Source of the DNA: Olsenella_K absiana
GTDB taxonomy: Bacteria > Actinomycetota > Coriobacteriia > Coriobacteriales > Atopobiaceae
DNA length: 64,000 bases
Reading direction: 5' to 3'
Assembly (NCBI RefSeq): GCF_036408855.1
Contig: NZ_JAZGJQ010000011.1
Location: forward strand, 6,226-70,225
A program made the translations under genes and the position numbers. The stretch's first letter is position 1. Every line of letters begins with the position of its first letter. The notes under the pieces were generated by a model. It was not told the DNA's origin. It searched no databases and worked only from the letters and a program-made list of their open reading frames with translations. This document shows, piece after piece, positions 25,801-33,730 of this stretch.

Positions 25801-27862
25801 GAAGGGCATCGCCAAGCCGCTCGAGGGCTACACGGTCACGGACTACATCGACCCGCGCCTCGACCTCCTCGACGCGGACGGCAACGTCCTGACGCGGCTC
25901 AACGCCGACGGCTCGTTTGTCGACCGCCCCATCAGGACTGCCGACGGCAAGACGGCGACGCTCAAGTACGACGCCGGCAAGAAGATGTTCTACGTCGAGG
26001 TGACCGGCCAGACCATCCCCTCCACGGCGCCGAACGCCAAGGAGGTCGGCGTCTGGGACGCCACACTCACCGTCCGGGCCAAGGACGACTTCCTGGGCGG
26101 TAACGACATCCTCTCCAACGGCAACGAGCCGGGCCAGAACCGCGTGTACGACCCCGCAGACGGGAGCAAGCCGCACAAGGACTTCCCCTGGACGTCGGTC
26201 AACCCCAGGGTGCTGGGCCTCGCCGCCAAGGGCTACGAGGACACCATCTTCGAGGGAGAGGACGTGGACCCCGAGGCGCTCTACGGCCGGCTCGCCGCAA
26301 GCGCGGACAGCGCGTGGTTCGTCGAGTACCTCGAGCGCATCGGTGCGAGGGACAACAAGGACTACGTCGCCGACCTGAGGTCGGGGAAGGACGTCTCGGT
26401 CGACTACTACTACCTGGCCAAGCCGGGCGACGACACCTCCTACGCCGGCGGTGAGCGCCACCAGGGAGACAAGGTCGGCAGGCTCGAGTACAAGTGGAGC
26501 GTCACCGACGTCGGCGGCAACAACCCGGCAAACGCGTACGAGAGGTTCACCACGACCACGACGAACGATGTGAGATACAAGCTCACGGTCACCTACAACC
26601 CCGACAGGGTCGACTACGGCTCCTGGGACCGCTACGCGGACAACGGCACCCCGCGCACCCTCGCGCTCACGGGCCAGTCGGGCACGGACAAGCTCGTCCG
26701 CGACCCGGTGGGCGACGAGCAGACCACGGAGGTCAAGGCCGAGGCCGAGGCCGTCATCCACGCGGTCGACGGGCGCGTCCTCGTCCAGAAGAGGGTCAAC
26801 AAGGAGAGTCTCCTCACCTACCTGGGGACGCTCGGCTCCGGTGACTCCACCCTCACCTTCGCTCTCGAGAGGACCTATGGCGGCAAGACGCAGGCAGCCT
26901 ATCGCAGCTTCCAGGTGAAGCTCACGAACGGCACCGGTGCCGGCTCCACGACGGGGGAGGTCAGCACGGTGACCCGCGCCGACGTCGAGCGGATGGAGGC
27001 AGATTCGAACGGTGACGTGATCATCGCGTCCCAGTGGGAGACGGGCCTGCCCATCGGCACGTACAAGCTCACCGAGCAGTTGAGCGACGCAGACAGCTTC
27101 TCTTCGCCCGCCTTCGAGGGCGTCGCCGCGGACCAGATCACGGACGACCCGTCGACTGCGGACTTCGTCGAGAAGCAAGAGCTCGCAGCGGCGCTCACTG
27201 CGGATGACGGCTCTGTCACCTTCTACGTCGGCCAGGTGCACGACGGCATGCCCAGCCAGTGCTCTTACCCCGCATCCGACTTCTCGCAGGAGAAGGTCGT
27301 CGACGCGAACAAGGAGGTCGACCCCGAGCTCTCCAAGGACGGGGGCAAGTTCTACCTCAACGCACAGGTCGGCGAGGCGCGGGTCAAGAACCTGCCCAAG
27401 CCGGGCTTCACCGTCCTCAAGCGCGACGCCAGCGATCACCATGCGCTCGAGGGTGCGACGTTCGAGCTCTTCTCGGCTGACGCCTCCTGGGCCAAGGGCG
27501 AGAAGGTCTCGGAGGCGACGAGCGACAAGGACGGCCTCGCGTCCTTCTCCAAGCTCTCAGACGGCAGCTACCTGCTCTACGAGACCAGGGCGGCCACCGG
27601 CTACCTGGCGCCGAGCGAGCCGTGGCACGTCAAGGTCTCCGGCGGCAAGGTAGTCGACTTCTCCACGGCCGGCGGCTCGAGCGTCCCCAATGACGAGGGC
27701 CACCGCTACCTCATCGACAACAGCGCGTCCGAGTCACTTCCCTCGACCGGAGGCAATGGCCTCCTGGCGGCGTACCTGCTGGCTGCGGTCGTGCTTGCGG
27801 TCACGGCGGCGACGCTCCGCCGCAGGCACGCGAGTCGAGAGGGGGGCGGACCAAGAGAATAG
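22850..27862 (+). CDS. Large VWA-domain pilus adhesin with LPXTG anchor
   Basis: A 1670-aa secreted surface protein. N-terminal signal (about 1-43) with a long basic n-region. Von Willebrand A domain with MIDAS DASGS (Asp568, Ser570, Ser572), FSREQFSSDEL, and FTDGKDNSG (about 897). Two or more beta-sandwich modules follow (about 1000-1500), then a Cna-B/SpaA-like domain (about 1517-1610) with the isopeptide E-box (YETRAATGYL). The C-terminus has LPSTG (about 1630), a hydrophobic helix and an RRRHASR tail. By comparison with SpaC/RrgA/PitA it is the tip adhesin of a sortase pilus. First gene of the operon, directly under the c-di-GMP aptamer. Ligand unknown. Confidence 0.92.
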   Translation: MKDTLSHKARRFSSLYKALAVALTVALVVETMPLKGALAFAAEVAEGAQATQNTQAGGGASEEVAPDGSPSGSGSATGEKAARAEAGSPATLTFENDDLVVTMVEATDGAIPSGTTLDVREVTPSATETRLALEEEGADSRLAKDNVDQYTEAVRKISDHVAQDEKSVADARVYDIRLLDADGNEVEPNGTVRVAISYRQKAELAQAETDSSNVAVAHVKDDGQVETVDASITSDEAGRLESTEFHADSLSLYVVFDTGTTSATAPVSVGNYGWIRFGGNVWQADSIPGQGFDNNGWARYLKVNVYTLRSGQDPSNPASYDLGKAFQYVGSWDDWSIESSKFAGTVKMTYYRQAHSQDWQRSDSLQTSYAAVPCYRATDWTLRGFPPDTNELNVYIDTNQAPNPPVASAGTSYLIRYYHADGSFDTKDGTLSEGQTLSVSKDDHHVEGEKYAGMTLTAGNDAVSSIDTKGGNANIGYNAGVRLVKMNVYYEEDIERKAGGTVDGRPQYDTKVENGTKVYDTSRSGLHTDKTASVHVGADGTSDGRTFDLKLESWNVGDNMANVGMVLDASGSMVWASNTPAQISRSQAEWRGLIGWYWPYRVLSEDQVNKILDTKGTDNTKLNYNDYKYYIYDTTASVNEYVPLGYSDGNVSNNVLTMNGHTMATADPYGRGWYYVNSTGYDAYAKNEPHGAKQYIGVPNTHTWTSRGASHTISLSNQNDIEGTDNIQGLDTNNNRPAYFYIDNAGNLKTLFFYNHTYHTSYVYQKADDADTKSEALQHSIARFTSLLDSMSPDSMVGMTRFSREQFSSDELALLNWTDDPSTIIGALNQQYGNANSEGGSASAWQDGLRVYNYGFTGATHTYKGIGSFIDKLTRGQWQGYAPTRTNGNPSKYLIVFTDGKDNSGKMQDSISYANSLKGQGYTIITVLMQSAGMTEKDKSDSKAFLENLASPDSTGMGGTDGKLFFSSAYDDPEGLAEVFEKIAKGIAKPLEGYTVTDYIDPRLDLLDADGNVLTRLNADGSFVDRPIRTADGKTATLKYDAGKKMFYVEVTGQTIPSTAPNAKEVGVWDATLTVRAKDDFLGGNDILSNGNEPGQNRVYDPADGSKPHKDFPWTSVNPRVLGLAAKGYEDTIFEGEDVDPEALYGRLAASADSAWFVEYLERIGARDNKDYVADLRSGKDVSVDYYYLAKPGDDTSYAGGERHQGDKVGRLEYKWSVTDVGGNNPANAYERFTTTTTNDVRYKLTVTYNPDRVDYGSWDRYADNGTPRTLALTGQSGTDKLVRDPVGDEQTTEVKAEAEAVIHAVDGRVLVQKRVNKESLLTYLGTLGSGDSTLTFALERTYGGKTQAAYRSFQVKLTNGTGAGSTTGEVSTVTRADVERMEADSNGDVIIASQWETGLPIGTYKLTEQLSDADSFSSPAFEGVAADQITDDPSTADFVEKQELAAALTADDGSVTFYVGQVHDGMPSQCSYPASDFSQEKVVDANKEVDPELSKDGGKFYLNAQVGEARVKNLPKPGFTVLKRDASDHHALEGATFELFSADASWAKGEKVSEATSDKDGLASFSKLSDGSYLLYETRAATGYLAPSEPWHVKVSGGKVVDFSTAGGSSVPNDEGHRYLIDNSASESLPSTGGNGLLAAYLLAAVVLAVTAATLRRRHASREGGGPRE

Positions 27863-27930
27863 GCACCCACGAGTCACCCCAGTCCATGCGCTTCGTCCAC
27901 CTGCCTAGGACAAGAGAAAGGAAGGGCAGC

Positions 27931-29628
27931 ATGCACAAGAGAATCCAGCACGTCCTCGCGGCTCTCGTCGCCGTCATCACCGCGTTCGCGGTCGTGACGC
28001 CGGCCTTCGCCACGTCGACCCCTACAAACGGGGCGACGAGCGCCCCCGCGACGCAGAACTCGACGGCCAGCATCGTCGCAAGCACCGGCAATGCGGGCGA
28101 CACCCTCAACCTCTACAAGGTCGTCGACGTCACGTTCTCCAACAACCAGGTCACCTACGATTGGTCCTCCACCTTCAAGGCATTCCAGGCGAGCGATGAC
28201 GGCGTCGCCTACAGGGATCTCACGGCCGACCAGTACGCCGCTTACAAGAATGACTCTCACAGGGTCAAGGCGCTCCTCGGCGACTTCAGCGCCTGGGTCC
28301 ACAAGACTAGCCCCAACGACAACGGCAGCCAGAAGACCGATGCCACCGGCAAGGCGACGTTCGAGGGCGTCGGCCTCGGGCAGTACGTCGTCGTTGGTAT
28401 GGGCAACGTGTCCGGCGCCTACATCTACTCCACGGTGAGCGCCGAGGTCGTCCCCTCCATCGTCGGCAACGCATACGTCGTATATAGCAGCTACGACGTG
28501 GACCTCAAGACCACCACGCCCTCCGGCGGCAAGGAGGTCCTCGGCGGGACGATCCTGGACGACGGGAAGTACACCGTCGGCGTAGGCGACGTGGTACCCT
28601 ACCGGCTCACCGGCGACGTGCCCACCTATCCTGCCGGTACCACCAACAAGACCCTGTTCATGAAGGACCACCTCTCCGACGGCCTGACCCTCGACCCCTC
28701 CTCCGTCAAGGTCTACACGGGGATTAGCCCCGACGGCAAGACCGAGCTCGCGGCGGACGCCTACAAGGTCACCGTGGACGGCCAGGATCTCTACATCGAC
28801 TACACCTACGACAAGCTGACCCCCGGCAACAAGCTCTATGTGGAGTACAACGCCACGCTCAACGAGAAGGCCGTCATCGGCGGCGAGGGTAACCCCAACA
28901 ACTACACCTACAAGTACAGCAACAACCCCTTCAACGGCGAGACCCACAAGCACGACACCATCCCCGAGGGTGACAAGGGCTACGGCGAGGTGACCGACGA
29001 GGAGACCGTCTACTCCTACGGCCTCTACATCTACAAGACCGCAGCGGACAAGCCGAACACGCCTCTCGCAGGCGCCACGTTCGAGCTCAGGCTGCCGAAC
29101 GGCAAGGTCATCGCGACCCTCGTCACGGACGAGAACGGCCGCGTCTCCTACAGCGGCCTCGCCGCGGGCACCTACACCCTGCACGAGACCGTCGCCCCCA
29201 CGGGCTACAAGCTCGCCGCGGACACCACCGTCACCCTGAGCGGCTCCTCTGCGACCTCCTCCGTGACCACCAAGACCACCTCCCGCTACACGTCCGAGAA
29301 GCCCGAGGGCGCGACGCAGGCCACCAACGCGAACGGAAAGAAGCTCTGGGTCAAGCAGGGCGGCGAGGGCCTCATCGCCTCGGACTCCCAGCCCGAGGGC
29401 TACGTCCCCGCGTATCTCGTCACCAGCGTGACGAAAAACGTGGAAGGGACCCCGACTGACGGCATGGTCGCCGGCACCGGCTACTACCCCGCGAACATCA
29501 GCGACAACCCCGGCTCCAACCTGCCCACAACGGGCGGCACGGGCACCCTCGCGATCTACGCCCTGGGTGCCGTCATGGTCGCCGGCGCGGCCGTCGTGTT
29601 CATGAGGAACAGGCGCACCGCCGAGTAG
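27931..29628 (+). CDS. Backbone pilin, isopeptide-forming, LPTTG anchored
   Basis: A 565-aa major pilin. Signal peptide about 1-30 ending in TPAFAT. The middle contains a fimbrial isopeptide-forming module (KDHLSDGLTLDPSSVKVYTG to VEYNATLNEKAVIGGEGNPN). A C-terminal SpaA-type domain (about 370-440) has the E-box LHETVAPTGY. Sorting signal LPTTGGTG at 531, hydrophobic stretch and RNRR tail. A classical YPK pilin motif is not obvious; the polymerising Lys may lie in the P-T-Y-P-A-G-T-T-N-K segment, which is inference. Start at 27931 is chosen for the AAGGAAGG Shine-Dalgarno and a normal signal peptide. It lies 68 bases after the adhesin gene. Confidence 0.92.
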   Translation: MHKRIQHVLAALVAVITAFAVVTPAFATSTPTNGATSAPATQNSTASIVASTGNAGDTLNLYKVVDVTFSNNQVTYDWSSTFKAFQASDDGVAYRDLTADQYAAYKNDSHRVKALLGDFSAWVHKTSPNDNGSQKTDATGKATFEGVGLGQYVVVGMGNVSGAYIYSTVSAEVVPSIVGNAYVVYSSYDVDLKTTTPSGGKEVLGGTILDDGKYTVGVGDVVPYRLTGDVPTYPAGTTNKTLFMKDHLSDGLTLDPSSVKVYTGISPDGKTELAADAYKVTVDGQDLYIDYTYDKLTPGNKLYVEYNATLNEKAVIGGEGNPNNYTYKYSNNPFNGETHKHDTIPEGDKGYGEVTDEETVYSYGLYIYKTAADKPNTPLAGATFELRLPNGKVIATLVTDENGRVSYSGLAAGTYTLHETVAPTGYKLAADTTVTLSGSSATSSVTTKTTSRYTSEKPEGATQATNANGKKLWVKQGGEGLIASDSQPEGYVPAYLVTSVTKNVEGTPTDGMVAGTGYYPANISDNPGSNLPTTGGTGTLAIYALGAVMVAGAAVVFMRNRRTAE

Positions 29629-29637
29629 TGCACGCGT

Positions 29638-29669
29638 CCCCGCGGAGCCGGGCCACCGGTCCCGCGGGG
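29638..29669 (+). terminator. Hairpin between backbone pilin and sortase genes
   Basis: CCCCGCGG (29638-29645) pairs with CCGCGGGG (29662-29669); the interior can also pair CCGG with CCGG. It lies nine bases after the backbone pilin stop. Partial termination here would give more pilin than sortase, a common arrangement in pilus operons (inference). Confidence 0.6.
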
Positions 29670-29753
29670 GCACCCGTTCGTACGAGGACAGCCCTCTTGG
29701 TCCGCTCGCCATAAGGCGCTGCGGCGTGTGGGCCAAGGGGGAGGCTGAGACGA

Positions 29754-30599
29754 ATGAGAAGGGTGCGACCGTCGAGCGTCGTGATGGTGGCCATGCTGCT
29801 CGTGGGCGTCGGTCTCCTCCTCTACCCGACGGTCAGCAACCTGTACAACCAGGTCGGTGCCTCCTACGCGGTCAAGGGGTACGAGGACCACACCCAGGAG
29901 ATGACCCAGGAGGAGAGGGACCGCCTGCTGGGTGAGGCGGAGGAGTACAACGCGGGGCTGCTCGAGAGGGCGCAGGCCTTCCGCACGGGCGAGCCGCATG
30001 ACCCCACCTACGCCTCCCTCCTCGACACGCAGGGCGACGGGATGATCGGGTTCCTCACCATCGACAAGATCGGCGTGCAGCTCCCCGTCTACCACGGTAC
30101 GTCCGACGAGGTGCTGGCGAAGAGCATCGGTCACCTGGAGGGGTCCTCGCTCCCCGTCGGTGGGCCGAGCACGCACGCCGTCCTTTCCGGGCACCGCGGC
30201 CTGCCCTCGGCGACGCTCTTCACCGACCTCGACCGCATGGAGGAGGGCGACAAGTTCGTGCTCACGGTGGTCGGTCGCAAGATGACCTACCAGGTCGACA
30301 GCATCAAGGTGGTCGAGCCGGACCAGGTCGAGGCGCTGGCCATCGTCCCGGGAGAGGACCGCGTGACCCTCCTCACCTGCACGCCCTATGCGGTCAACAC
30401 GCAGCGCCTGCTCGTAAGCGGCATCAGGGTCCCCAACGGTCCCGAGCCCGTCGACAAGCTCGAGGGCCCGAGCGTCAGGCCGCTCGCGGTGGCGTTCGCA
30501 CTCGCGGCGGTGGCCGTGGTCGCCACCCTCCTCGCGCTTCTCCTGAGACGGAGGAGGCGGAGGGCGCCGGGACCCCGGGGCAGGCACCTGAGGACGTGA
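29754..30599 (+). CDS. Class C (pilin-polymerising) sortase
   Basis: A 281-aa membrane transpeptidase with an N-terminal helix (about 8-28) and a C-terminal helix (about 240-262), the class C layout. Catalytic triad: His147 (LSGHRGLP), Cys209 (LLTCTPYAVNT) and Arg218 (QRLLVSG). The N-terminal lid segment reads H-D-P-T-Y, where class C enzymes usually have D-P-F or D-P-W. It joins the Thr of LPXTG of one pilin to a Lys of the next. The start ATG at 29754 follows AGGGGGAGG. Placed directly after the backbone pilin, so it is the pilus polymerase. Confidence 0.95.
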   Translation: MRRVRPSSVVMVAMLLVGVGLLLYPTVSNLYNQVGASYAVKGYEDHTQEMTQEERDRLLGEAEEYNAGLLERAQAFRTGEPHDPTYASLLDTQGDGMIGFLTIDKIGVQLPVYHGTSDEVLAKSIGHLEGSSLPVGGPSTHAVLSGHRGLPSATLFTDLDRMEEGDKFVLTVVGRKMTYQVDSIKVVEPDQVEALAIVPGEDRVTLLTCTPYAVNTQRLLVSGIRVPNGPEPVDKLEGPSVRPLAVAFALAAVAVVATLLALLLRRRRRRAPGPRGRHLRT

Positions 30600-30728
30600 G
30601 GCGGGGCCGAGGCAAGGCGAGGGGCGTAGGCGGAGGCGACGACTACGGGACGCCGCCAGGTGGCGCCGGCGAGCGGCGGTGCCGGGCGGCGATGGCAAGC
30701 GAAGAAGGCAAGACGCGGAGGAGCCCAC

Positions 30729-31691
30729 ATGAGTTTCAACAGACGATCATCGCTGGGCGTGGCCCTGGTCGCATCCCTGGTCGCGGCCGTCCTCCTCGCG
30801 TTCCCCACGCCGCTGATGGCGCGGGAGATCGACCGGTCGCGCCCCTGCGAGGTGTCCGTCTCCTACGTGGTGGACAGCGCGCCCGTCGCAGGCGTCGCGG
30901 CGCGCCTCTATCGCGTGGCGGACGTATCGGAGAACGGAGGCCTGCTGACGGCGACCGCCGACTTCGAGGGCGCTGGCGTGAGCCTGGACATGACGCAGGC
31001 GAGCAGCAGCTGGTCCGCCGGCGCGCGCTCCCTCGCCGCCTACGCGAGCGCGGCCGGCGTGCGGCCCGTGGCGGAGGGGAGGAGCGACGCCGGGGGCATC
31101 GCCAGCTTCGACGGGCTGTCCTGTGGCCTCTACCTGGTGATCACAGACGAGGCGGTCGTGGACGGCTCCACGTACGCCTTCCAGCCCATGCTCGTCGGCC
31201 TGCCGAGGGACGACGGCGCCGCGTGGTCGTACAGGACCGACCTGATGGCCAAGGCGGAGAAGAGGCCCGAGCCCACGGGCGGCAGCGTGAGCCACAAGGT
31301 CGTGAAGCGCTGGGCCGATGACGGGGCGGCGGTGCGCCCGGAGGCCATCAGGGTCGCCATCCTCAAAGACGGCGTCAAGCAGGAGGAGCGCACCCTCGAC
31401 TCTACGAACGACTGGTCGTACTCCTGGGAGGCGCCGGACGACGGGTCGGCCTGGTCCGTCGCGGAGCTGGGGGTGCCCTCGGGCTACAGCGTCGGGTACG
31501 ACGACGACGGCTCGACGTTCACGGTCACCAACACCCAGAAGGAGCCTCCCGCGCGGTCGCACGTCCCCACGTCCGGCCTGCCTAAGTCGGGCGACGCCAC
31601 CTCCTGGGCGGTCGTCGGGCTGCTCGCCCTCGTCGGTGTGGCCTTCCTGACGGCGTCGGCGGCCGCGCGGGTGCGCGGGCGCCATGAGTGA
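30729..31691 (+). CDS. Minor/basal pilin with Cna-B domain and LPKSG sorting motif
   Basis: A 320-aa secreted protein: signal peptide about 1-32, an N-terminal SpaA-like module (about 35-175) and a Cna-B domain (about 180-272; HKVVKRWADDGAAVRPEAIR to STFTVTNT). The C-terminus has LPKSG (284-288), with Ser in place of the usual Thr, then a hydrophobic helix and RVRGRHE. Start chosen at 30729 for its GGAGGAG Shine-Dalgarno. In comparable loci the small pilin is the wall-linked base. The altered motif might direct it to a different sortase, possibly the housekeeping enzyme. It overlaps the next gene by eight bases. Confidence 0.85.
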   Translation: MSFNRRSSLGVALVASLVAAVLLAFPTPLMAREIDRSRPCEVSVSYVVDSAPVAGVAARLYRVADVSENGGLLTATADFEGAGVSLDMTQASSSWSAGARSLAAYASAAGVRPVAEGRSDAGGIASFDGLSCGLYLVITDEAVVDGSTYAFQPMLVGLPRDDGAAWSYRTDLMAKAEKRPEPTGGSVSHKVVKRWADDGAAVRPEAIRVAILKDGVKQEERTLDSTNDWSYSWEAPDDGSAWSVAELGVPSGYSVGYDDDGSTFTVTNTQKEPPARSHVPTSGLPKSGDATSWAVVGLLALVGVAFLTASAAARVRGRHE

Positions 31692-32289
31692 GGCCGCCCG
31701 CCGTCCGCCGCGCACCCAAAGGGGACGTCTGCTCGGGGTGGTGGGAGCGCTGCTCGTCGCCGCGGCGGTGGGGGTGCTCTGCTACTCCTCGGCGGTGCGC
31801 ACGTCAGTGGCCGAGGAGACTGACGACGTCCTGTCGCGGCTCGAGGCCCTTCTCCCCGCAGGGGGCGGGGCGGGCGTTGCGGACGACGTGGCGGAGGGCG
31901 AGCGCACCCCATCGTTCCTCATCGACGACGTCCCCTACATGGGGGTCCTGAGCGTGCCGTCGGTCGAGCTCGAGCTGCCCGTCAGGACGACGGGGGACTC
32001 GGGCTCGCTCCAGGTGGCGCCGTACTGCTATGCGGGTTCGCCCGCCGGTCGGCTGGTACTGGTGGGCTGGGACAGCGACCGGCAGTTCGGCAGGCTCTCC
32101 CGGGTGGGCGTCGGGGACCACGTCAGGTTCGTCGATACCGGAGGCGCCGGGTACTCCTACCACGTCAACTCGCTGACGAGGCCGCAGGACCTGGGGTCTC
32201 CGGACGAGGCCGTGGGGGCGGACCTCGCCCTCTGCGCGTACGACTCGTCCTCGGGCGCCTACCTCGTCGTCCTCGCCTCGCGGGACTGA
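31684..32289 (+). CDS. Sortase-like protein lacking catalytic His and Arg
   Basis: A 201-aa protein with one N-terminal membrane helix (about 17-37) and a sortase-fold core. The segment LVLVGWDSDRQFGRLSRVGVGDHVRF aligns with the sortase stretch around the catalytic His, but the His position is Trp129. DLALCAYD keeps the Cys (Cys184) with Leu in place of the usual Thr before it. The catalytic Arg position near 192-193 is Ala-Tyr. It is therefore predicted to be inactive as a canonical transpeptidase. It is translationally coupled to the minor pilin gene (overlap of eight bases). Possible roles are a pilus assembly chaperone or pilin-binding cofactor, as SipA-like degenerate peptidases serve in streptococci. 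Confidence 0.75.
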   Translation: MSEAARRPPRTQRGRLLGVVGALLVAAAVGVLCYSSAVRTSVAEETDDVLSRLEALLPAGGGAGVADDVAEGERTPSFLIDDVPYMGVLSVPSVELELPVRTTGDSGSLQVAPYCYAGSPAGRLVLVGWDSDRQFGRLSRVGVGDHVRFVDTGGAGYSYHVNSLTRPQDLGSPDEAVGADLALCAYDSSSGAYLVVLASRD

Positions 32290-32351
32290 GGCCCCGTCCC
32301 GGCTGGGTCTCGCCCCGCGGCTGGCACCCGTCCGGCCCAGCGCCTGGCCCC

Positions 32352-32400
32352 GGTTCTTCTCCGCCCGCCGCGTCGGCCGCCCGTCCTTCTCCGCCCGCCG
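32352..32400. repeat. Two TTCTCCGCCCGCCGCGT repeats containing the dispersed word
   Basis: TTCTCCGCCCGCCGCGT starts at 32356 and again at 32387, period about 31. The second copy includes GTCCTTCTC (32383-32391), the reverse form of the dispersed word. It lies in the 306-base spacer between the pilus operon and pit, where the only other signals are the pit promoter elements. Confidence 0.65.
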
Positions 32401-32535
32401 CGTGTAAGCGGCTCGTTAGGTGGAGTTTGTGAGTATGCGGGGGCGCCCCGCGGGTAGAAGGGCCGCGAGCTACCACTGGTACCTGCGAGAACGGGGGCGT
32501 GCCCTATGCCTGGCCGGCGGAGGGAATCGTGGGCT

Positions 32536-32579
32536 GCTTACCTGCGCGTTACAAAACCGCTATGATTTTGCAGGTAAGC
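32536..32579 (+). promoter_or_regulatory. pit promoter with flanking inverted repeat and Pho-box-like direct repeat
   Basis: GCTTACCTGC (32536-32545) and GCAGGTAAGC (32570-32579) are perfect inverted repeats. Between and within them lie TTACCT (32538-32543) and TATGAT (32561-32566), spaced 17 bases, a good promoter. TTAC also repeats 11 bases apart (32538 and 32549; units CTTACCTGCGC and GTTACAAAACC), the spacing of known Pho boxes. It lies 16 bases before the pit start. Phosphate control is therefore inferred. Confidence 0.6.
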
Positions 32580-32595
32580 GTATGAAGGAGCCCCC

Positions 32596-33645
32596 TTGGT
32601 CAGCCTCGATCAGTTCCTCTCCGCCATCCAGTCGAACCCCTTCCTCGCGGTGGTGATCGTACTCGTCCTCGGGACGATCTTCGTGAACGGCGCGACCGAC
32701 GCGGCAAACGCGATCGCCGAGCCGGTGGGGACGCGCTCCATAGGCGTCAACGCGGCGATCGGCATGAGCGTCGTCTGCAACTTCATCGGCCTCGTGGCGA
32801 TGACCCTCATCTCCACCGCGGTCGCGGACACGATATCGGGCATGGTCGACTTCGGCGGGGACACCCACGCCGCCCTCATCGCCCTGGCCGCCGCGACGGT
32901 CGGCATCGTGGCCTGGGGCGTTGGCGCCTGGATCTTCGGCATCCCGACCTCCGAGAGCCATGCCCTCATCGCCGGCCTCACCGGCGCGGCGCTGGCCGTC
33001 CAGGGCGGGGGAGCCGGCATCAACTTCGGCGAGTGGGTCAAGGTCATCTACGGCCTGGTCTTCTCCACCTTCGCGGGCTTCGGTGCCGGCTGGCTCGTCA
33101 CGCGCATCATCCGCGTGCTCTGCCGCGACGTGGACCGACGACGGGCCGATAGGCTCTTCGGCGACCTGCAGGTCGTGGGCGCGGCGGGCGTCGCCCTCAT
33201 GCACGGCGCGCAGGACGGCCAGAAGTTCATGTCCACCGCCATGCTCGCCGTCGCCCTCTCCATGGGCATGCAGGCCTCCGACATCGGCGGCTTCCCCTTC
33301 TGGATCGAGGTCATGTGCGCCGCGACCATGGCGATCGGCACCGCCGTCGGCGGCAAGCGCATCATCAAGAAGGTCGGCATGGAGATGGTGCAGATGGAGA
33401 AGCACCAGGGCTTCGCCGCCTCCCTCTCCGCCACGGTCGCCCTCCTCGTCGCCACGCTGACGGGCCTCCCGGTCTCCACGACCCACGTCAAGACCGCCGC
33501 CATCATGGGCGCCGGCGCCGCGAAGGGCGTGCGGACGGTCAACTGGGGCGTCGCCAAGGAGATGGTCTACACCTGGATCTTCACCTTCCCGGGCTGCGGC
33601 CTCATCGGCTACGTCCTGGCGCGACTCTTCCTCATCTGGTTCTAA
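32596..33645 (+). CDS. pit: PiT-family inorganic phosphate transporter
   Basis: A 349-aa integral membrane protein with about ten helices. It shows the duplicated PiT signature: VNGATDAANAIAEPVGTRSI near the N-terminus and the second copy with SHALIAGLTGA and STTHVKTAAIMGAGAAKG. The start is TTG at 32596, five bases after GAAGGAG; the nearby ATG at 32582 is out of frame. It couples phosphate (or metal-phosphate) entry to protons or sodium. A DUF47 protein follows 85 bases later, the usual partner, though in many bacteria that gene comes first. Regulation by phosphate is suggested by the promoter. Confidence 0.93.
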   Translation: MVSLDQFLSAIQSNPFLAVVIVLVLGTIFVNGATDAANAIAEPVGTRSIGVNAAIGMSVVCNFIGLVAMTLISTAVADTISGMVDFGGDTHAALIALAAATVGIVAWGVGAWIFGIPTSESHALIAGLTGAALAVQGGGAGINFGEWVKVIYGLVFSTFAGFGAGWLVTRIIRVLCRDVDRRRADRLFGDLQVVGAAGVALMHGAQDGQKFMSTAMLAVALSMGMQASDIGGFPFWIEVMCAATMAIGTAVGGKRIIKKVGMEMVQMEKHQGFAASLSATVALLVATLTGLPVSTTHVKTAAIMGAGAAKGVRTVNWGVAKEMVYTWIFTFPGCGLIGYVLARLFLIWF

Positions 33646-33730
33646 GTCCTGGGGGCGCAGGACGGCAGCCGTCGCCCGAAGCTACCCGTCACCTGGCACA
33701 CGTCACCCGAAACTACACAGAAGGAGCCCC

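Noticed and set aside
32420..32656. 78-codon frame in the spacer before pit
   Set aside because: It overlaps the pit promoter and start in another frame, lacks a Shine-Dalgarno and has no recognisable features.
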